Origin: Actinomycetota bacterium
Lineage (GTDB): Bacteria > Actinomycetota > Acidimicrobiia > IMCC26256 > PALSA-610
NCBI GenBank assembly: GCA_030839105.1
Contig: JAUZEI010000216.1
Location: 1 to 6,796 of the forward strand
Reading direction: 5' to 3'
DNA: 6,796 nucleotides
Shown: positions 1-5,930 of the stretch, one piece after another
How the letters are laid out: every line of letters begins with the position of its first letter
How positions within the stretch are numbered: the stretch's first letter is position 1
Translations under genes and position numbers: made by a program
Notes under the pieces: generated by a model
Told to the model about the DNA's origin: nothing
Database searches by the model: none
What the model saw: the letters and a program-made list of their open reading frames with translations, nothing else

Positions 1-895
1 GCCAGCCGGTGGTGCCGAACAGGTATTCGTCGGCGGTCGCCCGGCGCAGGAAGAGGTGCAGATCGTGCTCCCACGTGTAGCCGATGCCGCCGTGGATCTG
101 GATGCCGTCCTTCAGGATGCGCCGGGCGGCCTCGCCGGCGGACGCCTTGGCGACGTGCGCGGCGCGGGCGCGTTCCGGATCGTCGCCGTCGATCGTCATC
201 GCCGCGTAGTGGACCGCGGCCGTCGCCCGTTCGAGCGCGAGCGACATGTCGGCGAGCTTGTGCTGAATCGCCTGGAACGAGCCGATCGGCACGTCGAACT
301 GTTTGCGTTCCTTGGCGTAGGCGAGCGCCATCTCGAAGATATGGCGCGCGGTGCCGACCATCTCCGCGGCCGTGCACGCGTAGGCGCGGTCGCGCCAGCG
401 GGCGTAGTCGGCTGCTGCGATCGGTTGAGTTTCCAGCGCCGGAAGGTCGACTACGAAGAGTCGGCGGGAGAAGTCGACGGTGGAGACGAAGCGCGCCGGA
501 ATGTCGGCGGCGTCGACAACGGCCAGCCCGAGGTCGGACGTCACGATCGCGATCCGGTCGACGCGGTCGGCCTCGAGGACGAACGGTTGGATGGGATCAT
601 CGACGAGCGCGACGGTCCCCGTGCCGCCGTCGTCGCCGGTGAGCGCGGTGTACAGCGTCGACGCGAGGAACGGTCCGGGCGCGATCGCGTAGCCCGTCTC
701 CTCGAGGAACAGGCAGTGGTCGGCTGCGTCGCCCATGCCGAGCGCGAGGTATTCCGACAGGTGACGCCATAGCGGTTCGTATGCCGACGGGTCGTCGATG
801 TGCGCGCGCACGACCGCCGGCGGGCACTCGCGTTCGAGCAGTTTGCGCCCGGTGTCCTGCAGGAGCTGTTGATCGGCGGTCAGCGAGAAGTCCAC
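1..895 (-). CDS. Acyl-CoA dehydrogenase, small (FadE28-like) subunit, 3' end cut by window edge
   Basis: Flavoprotein-family acyl-CoA dehydrogenase subunit; 298 codons are visible and the C-terminus lies beyond the left edge. The N-terminus VDFSLTADQQLLQDTGRKLL is the usual helical start of the family. Residues 196-217 carry the ERKQF...PIGSFQAIQHKLADM motif, and residues 266-285 the IQIHGGIGYTWEHDLHLF signature of the C-terminal helical domain. The middle beta-domain is short and lacks the S-E-P-x-A-G-S-D flavin/substrate motif. At the usual catalytic-Glu position (the YEGT motif of MCAD) the alignment reads YLFGTT, with no acid. These losses are typical of the small subunit of heterotetrameric dehydrogenases such as mycobacterial FadE28. 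The start is GTG at 893-895, 13 bp after the stop of the larger dehydrogenase gene; no good Shine-Dalgarno site sits at normal spacing, so translation is probably coupled. The family call is firm. The exact substrate is inferred, and a FadE27-type role is equally possible. Confidence 0.87.
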   Translation of the reverse strand, partial: MDFSLTADQQLLQDTGRKLLERECPPAVVRAHIDDPSAYEPLWRHLSEYLALGMGDAADHCLFLEETGYAIAPGPFLASTLYTALTGDDGGTGTVALVDDPIQPFVLEADRVDRIAIVTSDLGLAVVDAADIPARFVSTVDFSRRLFVVDLPALETQPIAAADYARWRDRAYACTAAEMVGTARHIFEMALAYAKERKQFDVPIGSFQAIQHKLADMSLALERATAAVHYAAMTIDGDDPERARAAHVAKASAGEAARRILKDGIQIHGGIGYTWEHDLHLFLRRATADEYLFGTTGW

Positions 896-908
896 GGGGT
901 CCGATGCC

Positions 909-2084
909 TCAATGCCTCGGGAGGCCCAGCACGCGCTGGGCGATGATGTTGCGCTGGATCTCCGAGCTGCCGCCCGCGATCGTGTTCGCGAACGACATGA
1001 AGAAGCCGTGCACGAACCGGTTCGTCGACGCGCCGAGCTCGGGATCGGTGACCGGGGCCAGCGTTCCCGAGATCTCCATGCCGAGCTCGAACGCCGCTTT
1101 GCTCGCCTCCGACATCGCCATCTTCATGTAGCTGTGCTCGGGCGCGCTCGAACCCTGGGCGAAGGATGCGAAGCCCTTGTAGCCGAGCGCGCGTAACGAC
1201 GCCGCGAGCTCGTACGCGGTCGCGATCTTGCGCCGGATGATCGGGTCGTTCGCACGTCCCTGTTCGCGCGCGAGCGCGATGAGACCCTCGATCGTCTGCT
1301 CGAAGCGGGCGACGCCTTCGACCCACAGGCCGGCGCGCTCGTGCGCGAGTGAACCCTGGGTGATCGCCCAACCGCCGTTGAGGTGGCCGACGAGGTTCTC
1401 GCGCGGGACGATCACGTCGGTGAGGAACACTTCCGCGAAGCCGGCGGTGCCGTTGATGTGGCGCAGCGGGCGAATGTCGATGCCGGGGGAGTCGACGTCG
1501 ATGATGAGCAGCGATATGCCCTTGTGCTTGGGCAGCGTGGGATCGGTCCGCACGTAGCAGAAGCACTTCTGGGCGATCATCGCGTAACTCGTCCAGACCT
1601 TCTGGCCGTTGACGACGAAGTGGTCGTCGTACACCGCGGCGCGCGTCTGCAGTCCGGCGAGGTCGGAGCCGGCGTTCGGCTCGCTCATCCCGATGCACCA
1701 GATGGTGTCGCCGCGGATCGCGGCCGCCACCAACTGCTTCTGTTCGTCGTTGCCGTACTCGAGCAGGCTCGGGGCGACGATCGCGTAACCGGGGAAGTGC
1801 CCGCTGCGCAGGAGACGACGGCTCGACAGCGTCTCGAGATAGATCAGTGTCTGCACCGGCGTGCAGTTGCGGCCGCCGCGCTCGGGCGGATAGCCGGGAA
1901 TCATCCAGCCGTGGTCGAAGAGCGTCGCCTGCCAATCTCGCAGCCACTGCGGGACGAGCTCGTGTTCGTCGCTGACGTCCTGGAAGTCGTAGCCGGTCTG
2001 CATCTCCGGCGGCGTGTGCCCGTCGAGGAATGTGATCAACTCCTCGCGAAATGCCTCGTCCTCGGGGCTCCACGAGAGCTGCAC
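909..2084 (-). CDS. Acyl-CoA dehydrogenase, large (FadE29/FadE26-like) FAD-binding subunit
   Basis: Introduces the alpha-beta double bond into an acyl-CoA using FAD; 391 residues, full length for the family. Helical N-domain is about 1-125. CIGMSEPNAGSDLAGLQTRA (130-149) is acyl-CoA dehydrogenase signature 1, with VVNGQKVWTS (157-166) next in the beta-domain. The C-terminal motif reads ANTIAGGSSEIQRNIIA (366-382), so the MCAD-type catalytic Glu (YEGT) is replaced by Gly. Glu249 in SLAHERAGL sits where isovaleryl-CoA dehydrogenase and the FadE26/FadE29 class (NHERV, NNERV) carry their base, and is the likely catalytic residue. Start GTG at 2082-2084 is chosen for the GGAGGAG four bases upstream. 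It is first in a two-gene unit with the small subunit 13 bp downstream, matching the paired subunits of sterol side-chain beta-oxidation. A palindrome at 2111-2128 lies just upstream. Enzyme class is secure; sterol-type substrate is inferred from the pairing and the nearby P450. Confidence 0.92.
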   Translation of the reverse strand: MQLSWSPEDEAFREELITFLDGHTPPEMQTGYDFQDVSDEHELVPQWLRDWQATLFDHGWMIPGYPPERGGRNCTPVQTLIYLETLSSRRLLRSGHFPGYAIVAPSLLEYGNDEQKQLVAAAIRGDTIWCIGMSEPNAGSDLAGLQTRAAVYDDHFVVNGQKVWTSYAMIAQKCFCYVRTDPTLPKHKGISLLIIDVDSPGIDIRPLRHINGTAGFAEVFLTDVIVPRENLVGHLNGGWAITQGSLAHERAGLWVEGVARFEQTIEGLIALAREQGRANDPIIRRKIATAYELAASLRALGYKGFASFAQGSSAPEHSYMKMAMSEASKAAFELGMEISGTLAPVTDPELGASTNRFVHGFFMSFANTIAGGSSEIQRNIIAQRVLGLPRH

Positions 2085-2088
2085 TGCA

Positions 2089-2095
2089 CTCCTCC
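2089..2095 (-). promoter_or_regulatory. Ribosome binding site of large acyl-CoA dehydrogenase gene
   Basis: GGAGGAG on the minus strand, four bases before the GTG at 2084. It is a strong anti-16S match with slightly short spacing, and it decides the GTG start. Confidence 0.7.
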
Positions 2096-2110
2096 AAACC
2101 TCGGCGCGGA

Positions 2111-2128
2111 CCTGACGCCGGCGTCAGG
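2111..2128. promoter_or_regulatory. Perfect 18-bp palindrome, probable operator upstream of acyl-CoA dehydrogenase pair
   Basis: CCTGACGCCGGCGTCAGG is its own reverse complement over all 18 bases. It ends 26 bases before the GTG start of the large dehydrogenase subunit and about 15 bases before its ribosome binding site. A TACCTT hexamer (2130-2135, minus strand) could be a -10 box, which would put the transcription start inside the palindrome; no convincing -35 is seen. The same outer arms recur at 5931-5948 upstream of the short-chain dehydrogenase. Size and symmetry suit a dimeric TetR-type repressor. It does not match the KstR (TnnAACnnGTTnnA) or KstR2 consensus as I recall them. Regulator identity is unknown. 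Confidence 0.6.
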
Positions 2129-2361
2129 CAAGGTAGCGCGTCGAACCTTTTGCGGGCGAGGTACCGCATCTGCCTTATCTTGCGACCCCTCGAGCACGGG
2201 TTTCGGGGACCGTCGACAACCCGGGAGAAGACCCACGGTTCGGCGGTGTTCGCGAGGATCTGTATTGGTCGCGGCGCTCGACGGCTCACGAGTTCGCGGC
2301 GACGATGTCGGCTCGGACACGTCCCGATATTGCGAAGCCGGGCGAGTGGGAGGTCGAGTGC
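2129..2361. other. Divergent intergenic region between acyl-CoA dehydrogenase and small-protein genes
   Basis: With the palindrome and ribosome binding site to its left, this makes up the 277-bp divergent spacer between a minus-strand and a plus-strand transcription unit, so it must hold two promoters. Candidate plus-strand -10 elements such as TGTATT (about 2261-2266) and GATATT (about 2326-2331) have no good -35 partner, and I would not assign them. Reading frames that cross the region show no recognisable protein. Confidence 0.4.
2348..2353 (+). promoter_or_regulatory. Ribosome binding site of small unknown gene
   Basis: GGGAGG eight bases before the ATG at 2362. It favours this ATG over the in-frame ATG at 2305, which would add 19 residues and has no comparable site. 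Confidence 0.65.
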
Positions 2362-2601
2362 ATGGCAGATCCGAACAATGACGTGGCGAAGAAATCCGAC
2401 CAGCACAGCGAGGTCGTGACGACACGAGTCAACGTCGCGTTTCCGTTCTCGCAGATCAGAGTCCAGCAGCCCACCGAGGATGTCGCGGAGCTGGCCGTCC
2501 TGCTTCACGACCTGGCCGTCGTACTTGCCGACGTCGCTCCGGGGCCGAAGACCGCCGAGATCGCAAAGCGGGCGCAAGCTCTGGCGACTCGGCTGAAGTA
2601 A
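2362..2601 (+). CDS. Small protein of unknown function (79 aa)
   Basis: I do not recognise the family. The first 15 or so residues are polar and probably disordered (MADPNNDVAKKSDQHSE). The segment VVTTRVNVAFPFSQIRVQQP has strand-like alternating hydrophobics. From about residue 37 to the end the sequence looks helical and amphipathic, rich in Ala, Leu and Val, ending RAQALATRLK. No signal peptide, membrane segment or Cys/His metal site is visible. The gene has its own ATG and a good ribosome binding site. It ends nine bases before the TTG start of the methyltransferase in the same reading frame, which argues for co-transcription. Similar short proteins with a V-N-V-A-F-P-F-S segment may occur in actinobacteria, but this is recollection, not a search. 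It is probably real because the ribosome binding site, the coding bias and the tandem arrangement agree. Confidence 0.62.
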   Translation: MADPNNDVAKKSDQHSEVVTTRVNVAFPFSQIRVQQPTEDVAELAVLLHDLAVVLADVAPGPKTAEIAKRAQALATRLK

Positions 2602-2610
2602 CGACGCGCC

Positions 2611-3366
2611 TTGGACACGAACGACTCGGCCGACGCGCTCGGGGGTTCCAGGTATTCCGAGCTCGAATTCAACGCGCCGCTCGACCGGGCGCATGCGCAA
2701 CGACTCGTCGCGAGCCTTCGCCCATTGACCGGGGCTTCGATCGTCGACCTGGGTTGCGGCTGGGCCGAGCTCCTGCTGCGCGTGCTCGAGGACGAACCGA
2801 CGACGCGCGGCGTCGGCGTCGACCGCGATGCACCTTCCATCGCTCGGGCGCGGCTCAACGCCGAAGCCCGCGGCGTGCACGATCGCGTCCGGCTCGTGTG
2901 CGAGGACGCGGCGGCCTGGTCCGACGAGGCCGACGTCGCGATCGTCATCGGGTCGAGCCACGCGTGGGGAGGCACGCAGGCAACGTTGCAGGGAGCGCGC
3001 CCGCTACTCCGACCCGGCGGACGACTGTTGTTGGGAGAAGGCTTCTGGGAACGACCACCCACCCCCGATGCGCTTGCGGCTCTCGGCGCCCGGGTCGACG
3101 AGTTCGCGACGCTCGCCGGACTCGTCGATCTCTGCCTCGCGCAGGGCTACCGCCTCGTCGCGCTTTCGACCGCGTCACTCGCCGAGTGGGACGACTTCGA
3201 GTCGCGGTATTGCGCGGGCCGAGAACGTTGGCTGCTGCGCTATCCGGACGCTCCGCAAGCCGCGCGGGTGCGCGCCGAGGTGGACGCGCACCGCAGCGGC
3301 TGGCTCCACGGATACCGGGGCGTTCTCGGCTTCGCCTACCTCACCCTCGTTGCCCCGCCGCGCTGA
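2611..3366 (+). CDS. Class I SAM-dependent methyltransferase
   Basis: Transfers a methyl group from S-adenosylmethionine to an unknown acceptor; 251 residues, presumably cytosolic. SAM-binding motif I is IVDLGCGWAELLLR (44-57). Asp71 in GVGVDRDAP ends strand beta-2 and should bind the ribose hydroxyls. CEDAAAW (97-103) is the adenine-contact loop, and LLRPGGRLLLGEGFWERPP (132-150) is the post-motif III strand. The N-terminal lid contains YSELEFNAPL, and the C-terminal extension (190-238) has many Trp, Tyr and Arg residues that may form the acceptor site. The TTG start at 2611 is the only reasonable one: an in-frame TAA lies 12 bases upstream and the next start codon would remove motif I. No Shine-Dalgarno site precedes it, so translation may depend on coupling to the small gene upstream. 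It is convergent with the P450 gene, 13 bp away. Acceptor not predictable from sequence. Confidence 0.9.
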   Translation: MDTNDSADALGGSRYSELEFNAPLDRAHAQRLVASLRPLTGASIVDLGCGWAELLLRVLEDEPTTRGVGVDRDAPSIARARLNAEARGVHDRVRLVCEDAAAWSDEADVAIVIGSSHAWGGTQATLQGARPLLRPGGRLLLGEGFWERPPTPDALAALGARVDEFATLAGLVDLCLAQGYRLVALSTASLAEWDDFESRYCAGRERWLLRYPDAPQAARVRAEVDAHRSGWLHGYRGVLGFAYLTLVAPPR

Positions 3367-3376
3367 CCGGCGTCAG
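3363..3376. terminator. Short hairpin between convergent methyltransferase and P450 genes, possible bidirectional terminator
   Basis: CTGAC-CGGC-GTCAG spans the methyltransferase stop codon and the 13-bp gap before the P450 stop. It runs into tandem GCGTCAGGC units. The stem is only five pairs and no U-tract follows in either direction, so termination is a weak inference from its convergent position. It also resembles the palindromes at 2111 and 5931, with a degenerate left arm. Confidence 0.3.
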
Positions 3377-3379
3377 GCG

Positions 3380-4657
3380 TCAGGCGTCGACGGTGTGCCA
3401 GGCGCACGGCATGCGCTTGATGCCGTGGATGAAACCGCTCTGCAGCATGTCGGGTTCACCGGTGATCTGGATGTCGGGGAGGCGGCGCAACAGCTCCTCG
3501 AACATCACCCGTATCTCGCGCCGGGCGAGGTTCGCACCGAGGCAGAAGTGGGGGCCGCCCGCGCCGAAACCGAAGTGCTCGTTCGGGGTGCGCAACACGT
3601 CGAACCGGAACGGGTCGTCGAAGTGGCGCTCGTCGCGGTTGGCCGAGTTGTAGAACATCACGACCTTCTGCCCTTCCTTCACCTCCTGCGCTCCGACGAC
3701 GACGTCGCGCGTGGCGGTGCGGCGGAAGTTGATGACGGGCGTCGCCCAGCGCACGATCTCCTCGATTGCGGTCGGCGAGACGGCGTCGAAGTCGGAGGTC
3801 CAGATCTTGCGCTGGTCGGGGTTCAGCGTGAGCGCCCGCATACCGTGGCTGATCGCGTTGCGGGTGGTCTCGTTGCCGGCGACGACGAGCAGTAGGAAGA
3901 ACGATCCGAGCTCGCCGGTCGTGAGCCGGTGTTTCCCTTCTTCGTCTTCCACCTCGGCCTGCATCAGCTGCGTGGTGATGTCGTCGCGCGGGTTGTCGAG
4001 GCGGTCTTGCGCGAGTGCGATGCCGTACTGGAACAGACCCATCCCGGCTTCCATGAGTTGTTCCATCGACTGGACGTACTCGGGGTCACCGACACCGAGG
4101 ATGACATTCGTGAGCTCGAAGATCTTCTTGGTGTCCTCGCGGGGAATGCCCATCATGTCGCAGATGATCTGTAGGGGGAGCGCCGCCGCGATCTCGGTGA
4201 CGAAGTCGCACTCGCCCAGCGGCGCGACGCGGTCGACGATCTCCTTCGCCTGCTCGCGCACCGAGTCGTCGATGCGCGCGACCTGGCGGGGCGTGAAGCC
4301 GCGGTTGACGATGAGGCGCAGCTTCGTGTGCTTCGGCGCGTCCATGTTGATCATGGAGCCGAGCCACTCCGCGATCTCGGCGGGCATGTCGCCGATGGTC
4401 GACGTAGGTGCAGAGTGGAACGACTCGGGGTCGCGCGACACCTGCATCACGTCGGCGTAACGGGTGAGGGCCCAGAACCCGGGACCCTGCGGAAAGTTGA
4501 CCTCGGGCGGTGGCACCGGCTCCGAGTGAAACGAGACCGGTCGCTCGGCGCGCAGCTTCGCAAAGATGCCCTCGCGGTCAGGACGCATCCACTGCTCGAT
4601 GTCGCCGAGCCGGATGTCGTCGAGGCGCAGATCGGTGCTGGGAATCTCGATGCTCAC
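3380..4657 (-). CDS. Cytochrome P450, CYP124-like (omega-hydroxylase of methyl-branched lipids/sterols)
   Basis: Soluble bacterial P450 of 425 residues, close to the 428 of mycobacterial CYP124. Visible landmarks are the I-helix oxygen-activation motif AGNETT (260-265), the K-helix ExxR pair Glu300/Arg303 in EEIVRWATPV, and the haem loop FGFGAGGPHFCLG (362-374) with Cys372 as the axial thiolate. The segments LPLQIICDMMGIP (160-172), TNVILGVGDP (183-192) and the C-terminal FIHGIK (409-414) match my memory of CYP124 more closely than CYP125 or CYP142. CYP124 hydroxylates the terminal carbon of methyl-branched fatty acids and also cholestenone side chains; known members need a ferredoxin and reductase, which are not in this window. 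Start GTG at 4655-4657 has only a poor ribosome binding site, but the N-terminus then fits the family length. It lies 287 bp after the short-chain dehydrogenase and so probably has its own promoter. Family assignment is strong; substrate inferred. Confidence 0.94.
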   Translation of the reverse strand: MSIEIPSTDLRLDDIRLGDIEQWMRPDREGIFAKLRAERPVSFHSEPVPPPEVNFPQGPGFWALTRYADVMQVSRDPESFHSAPTSTIGDMPAEIAEWLGSMINMDAPKHTKLRLIVNRGFTPRQVARIDDSVREQAKEIVDRVAPLGECDFVTEIAAALPLQIICDMMGIPREDTKKIFELTNVILGVGDPEYVQSMEQLMEAGMGLFQYGIALAQDRLDNPRDDITTQLMQAEVEDEEGKHRLTTGELGSFFLLLVVAGNETTRNAISHGMRALTLNPDQRKIWTSDFDAVSPTAIEEIVRWATPVINFRRTATRDVVVGAQEVKEGQKVVMFYNSANRDERHFDDPFRFDVLRTPNEHFGFGAGGPHFCLGANLARREIRVMFEELLRRLPDIQITGEPDMLQSGFIHGIKRMPCAWHTVDA

Positions 4658-4766
4658 ACCCGGAGCCTAGACAACGAGGCGTCGCCGGCCTGCGGGGAGG
4701 GGGCGGGGGCGCGTTGATCCGCGCGAGCCGGGATGCGAACAAGGGGAAGTCGTTCGATCACATACC
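4658..4766. other. G-rich upstream region of the P450 gene
   Basis: This spacer should contain the P450 promoter. It holds a G-run (GGGGAGGGGGCGGGGG, about 4696-4711, plus strand) that could form unusual secondary structure, but such runs are common by chance at this GC content. I see no copy of the CCTGACG palindrome and no convincing -35/-10 pair. Confidence 0.35.
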
Positions 4767-4885
4767 GATGGCGTCGCGAGTTTCTTCACCGACTTCGGCG
4801 CCGCGATGGACGTCGAAGAGTTCACGCCGCTCACGTTCGCGGGCACGGCAAGATCGACTACTACCGCGGGACCGAAGACACTGCC
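4767..4885 (+). pseudogene. Degraded SnoaL/NTF2-like gene fragment
   Basis: Two plus-strand stretches in different frames look like pieces of one SnoaL-like (NTF2-fold) polyketide cyclase or isomerase. From 4767 the frame reads DGVASFFTDFGAAMDVEEF followed by TPLTFAG, typical of the helix and strand after the centre of such proteins. From 4841 a second frame reads GHGKIDYYRGTEDTA, which resembles the family's C-terminal strand (D-G-K-I-x-x-Y-R-x-x-x-D-T-A). The 40 or so residues usually between them are missing, the frame shifts at the junction, and no N-terminal half or start codon is visible. The fragment is antisense to the flanking P450 and dehydrogenase. SnoaL-like enzymes are common beside steroid-degradation genes, so the relic fits the context. 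The evidence is motif recognition by eye on short peptides; chance similarity is possible. Confidence 0.5.
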
Positions 4886-4944
4886 ATACGGCGGCGACGC
4901 TCGGCGCGAGCTGACCGCTCGCGGGCGCTTCGAGCCGCGCCCGC

Positions 4945-5868
4945 TCAGTTGTCGCCGACGTTGGGCATGAACGGCGGCGTGCCCTTGTCGGTCGCCGCGA
5001 ACAGTGTCGACGACGCGGCCTGGTCGATGGAGGCGATCGTCCACGGTTTGTCGTCGGTCGCCTCCGTGACCGGGCGCCAGCCGCGGATCAGCTGCACCTG
5101 GCCGCCCATGACCTTGACGACCTGGCCGGTCACACCCTCGGCGAGGTCGGACGCGAGCCAGCACACCACTGCGGAGATGTTCTCCGGCGCGAACTTGTCG
5201 AACTCACCTTCCTTGGCGTTCATGAAGTCGCCCGCGACCGTCTCGGTGAGGCGCGTGCGCGCCACCGGGCAGATCGCGTTGACGCGTACGCCGATGCGCT
5301 CCAGCTCACGCGCCATGACGATGGTCATCGACGCGATGCCGGCCTTGGCGGCGGCGTAGTTGGCCTGGCCCGCGTTGCCGTACAGACCCGACTCCGACGC
5401 GGTGTTCACGATCTTCCCGTTGACGGGGCCGCCGGTCTCCTTCGACTTCGTCCGCCAGTAGGAGGCCGCGAAGCGGGAGGTGGCGAAGTGGCCCTTCAGG
5501 TGGACGTCGATGACCTGGTCCCACTCGGCCTCGTCCATGTTGAAGCTCATCTTGTCGCGCAGGATGCCGGCGTTGTTGATGAGCACGTCGAGGCCGCCGA
5601 ATTCGTCGACGGCTTGCTGCACCATCGCTTCCGCGCCGGTCCACGACGACACGCTGTCGTAGTTGGCGATGGCGCGGCCGCCCTTGGCCGCGATCTCGTC
5701 GACCACCTGCTGCGCCGGAGTGGCGTCGGCGCCGTCGCCCGAGCTCGAACCGCCGAGATCGTTCACCACAACGGCGGCGCCCTCGGACGCGAGGAGCAAC
5801 GCGTGACTACGGCCGATGCCGCGCCCGGCGCCGGTGACGATCGCGACCTTGCCGTCGAACAGACCCAC
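4945..5868 (-). CDS. Short-chain dehydrogenase/reductase, 17beta-HSD4 / MFE-type 3-hydroxyacyl-CoA dehydrogenase
   Basis: Classical SDR of 307 residues, NAD(H)-dependent by its acidic residue after strand beta-2 (Asp37 in VVVNDLGG). The cofactor loop is VTGAGRGIG (11-19) and NNAG is at 98-101. The catalytic residues are Ser158, Tyr171 and Lys175, the Ser-Tyr spacing of 13 being that of the multifunctional enzyme type 2 dehydrogenase domain. The stretches NNAGILRDKMSF, VIDVHLKGHF and GLYGNAGQANYAAAKAG are very like HSD17B4; the usual helix alpha-4 Asn is His123 here, as in that family. The expected reaction is oxidation of a 3-hydroxyacyl-CoA in beta-oxidation of branched or sterol side chains. 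A 50-residue tail past the SDR core (260-307) includes GWRPVTEATDDKPWTI and may contact CoA or the dimer partner. Start GTG has GAGGAG six bases upstream. It lies 62 bp downstream of a palindrome, suggesting its own regulated promoter. Confidence 0.92.
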   Translation of the reverse strand: MGLFDGKVAIVTGAGRGIGRSHALLLASEGAAVVVNDLGGSSSGDGADATPAQQVVDEIAAKGGRAIANYDSVSSWTGAEAMVQQAVDEFGGLDVLINNAGILRDKMSFNMDEAEWDQVIDVHLKGHFATSRFAASYWRTKSKETGGPVNGKIVNTASESGLYGNAGQANYAAAKAGIASMTIVMARELERIGVRVNAICPVARTRLTETVAGDFMNAKEGEFDKFAPENISAVVCWLASDLAEGVTGQVVKVMGGQVQLIRGWRPVTEATDDKPWTIASIDQAASSTLFAATDKGTPPFMPNVGDN

Positions 5869-5874
5869 GGTTGA

Positions 5875-5880
5875 CTCCTC
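5875..5880 (-). promoter_or_regulatory. Ribosome binding site of the short-chain dehydrogenase gene
   Basis: GAGGAG on the minus strand, six bases before the GTG at 5868; it supports this start. Confidence 0.7.
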
Positions 5881-5887
5881 GATGCTG

Positions 5888-5917
5888 CTGGTTCGGACGA
5901 TGTTGGTTCGGATGCTC
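5888..5917. repeat. Tandem imperfect 15-bp repeat in the dehydrogenase leader
   Basis: The units CTGGTTCGGACGATG and TTGGTTCGGATGCTC lie end to end and share the 9-mer TGGTTCGGA (5889-5897 and 5904-5912). They sit between the palindrome and the ribosome binding site, in what should be the 5' untranslated region. They could be a second protein site or a slippage duplication. Confidence 0.45.
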
Positions 5918-5930
5918 GGTGTGCCGCATC

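Noticed and set aside
56..772. A 238-codon plus-strand frame antisense to the small acyl-CoA dehydrogenase subunit
   Set aside because: The minus strand here encodes a clear dehydrogenase with the GGIGYTWEHD signature; the plus frame is low-complexity Arg/Val/Asp-rich shadow.
2305..2361. N-terminal extension of the small plus-strand protein from the ATG at 2305
   Set aside because: The downstream ATG at 2362 has GGGAGG at good spacing and the extension lacks one; the extra 19 residues look like leader sequence.
1383..2381. A 332-codon plus-strand frame antisense to the large acyl-CoA dehydrogenase
   Set aside because: It is the mirror of a gene with strong family motifs; its translation has no recognisable motif and it has no convincing ribosome binding site.
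880..2961. A 693-codon minus-strand open frame across the acyl-CoA dehydrogenase and the divergent region
   Set aside because: It overlaps the recognised dehydrogenase and the opposite-strand methyltransferase, is Arg/Pro-rich without any domain, and is explained by few stop codons in GC-rich shadow frames.
4696..4711. G-run as a possible G-quadruplex controlling the P450
   Set aside because: Such runs are expected at this GC content and nothing else supports a role.
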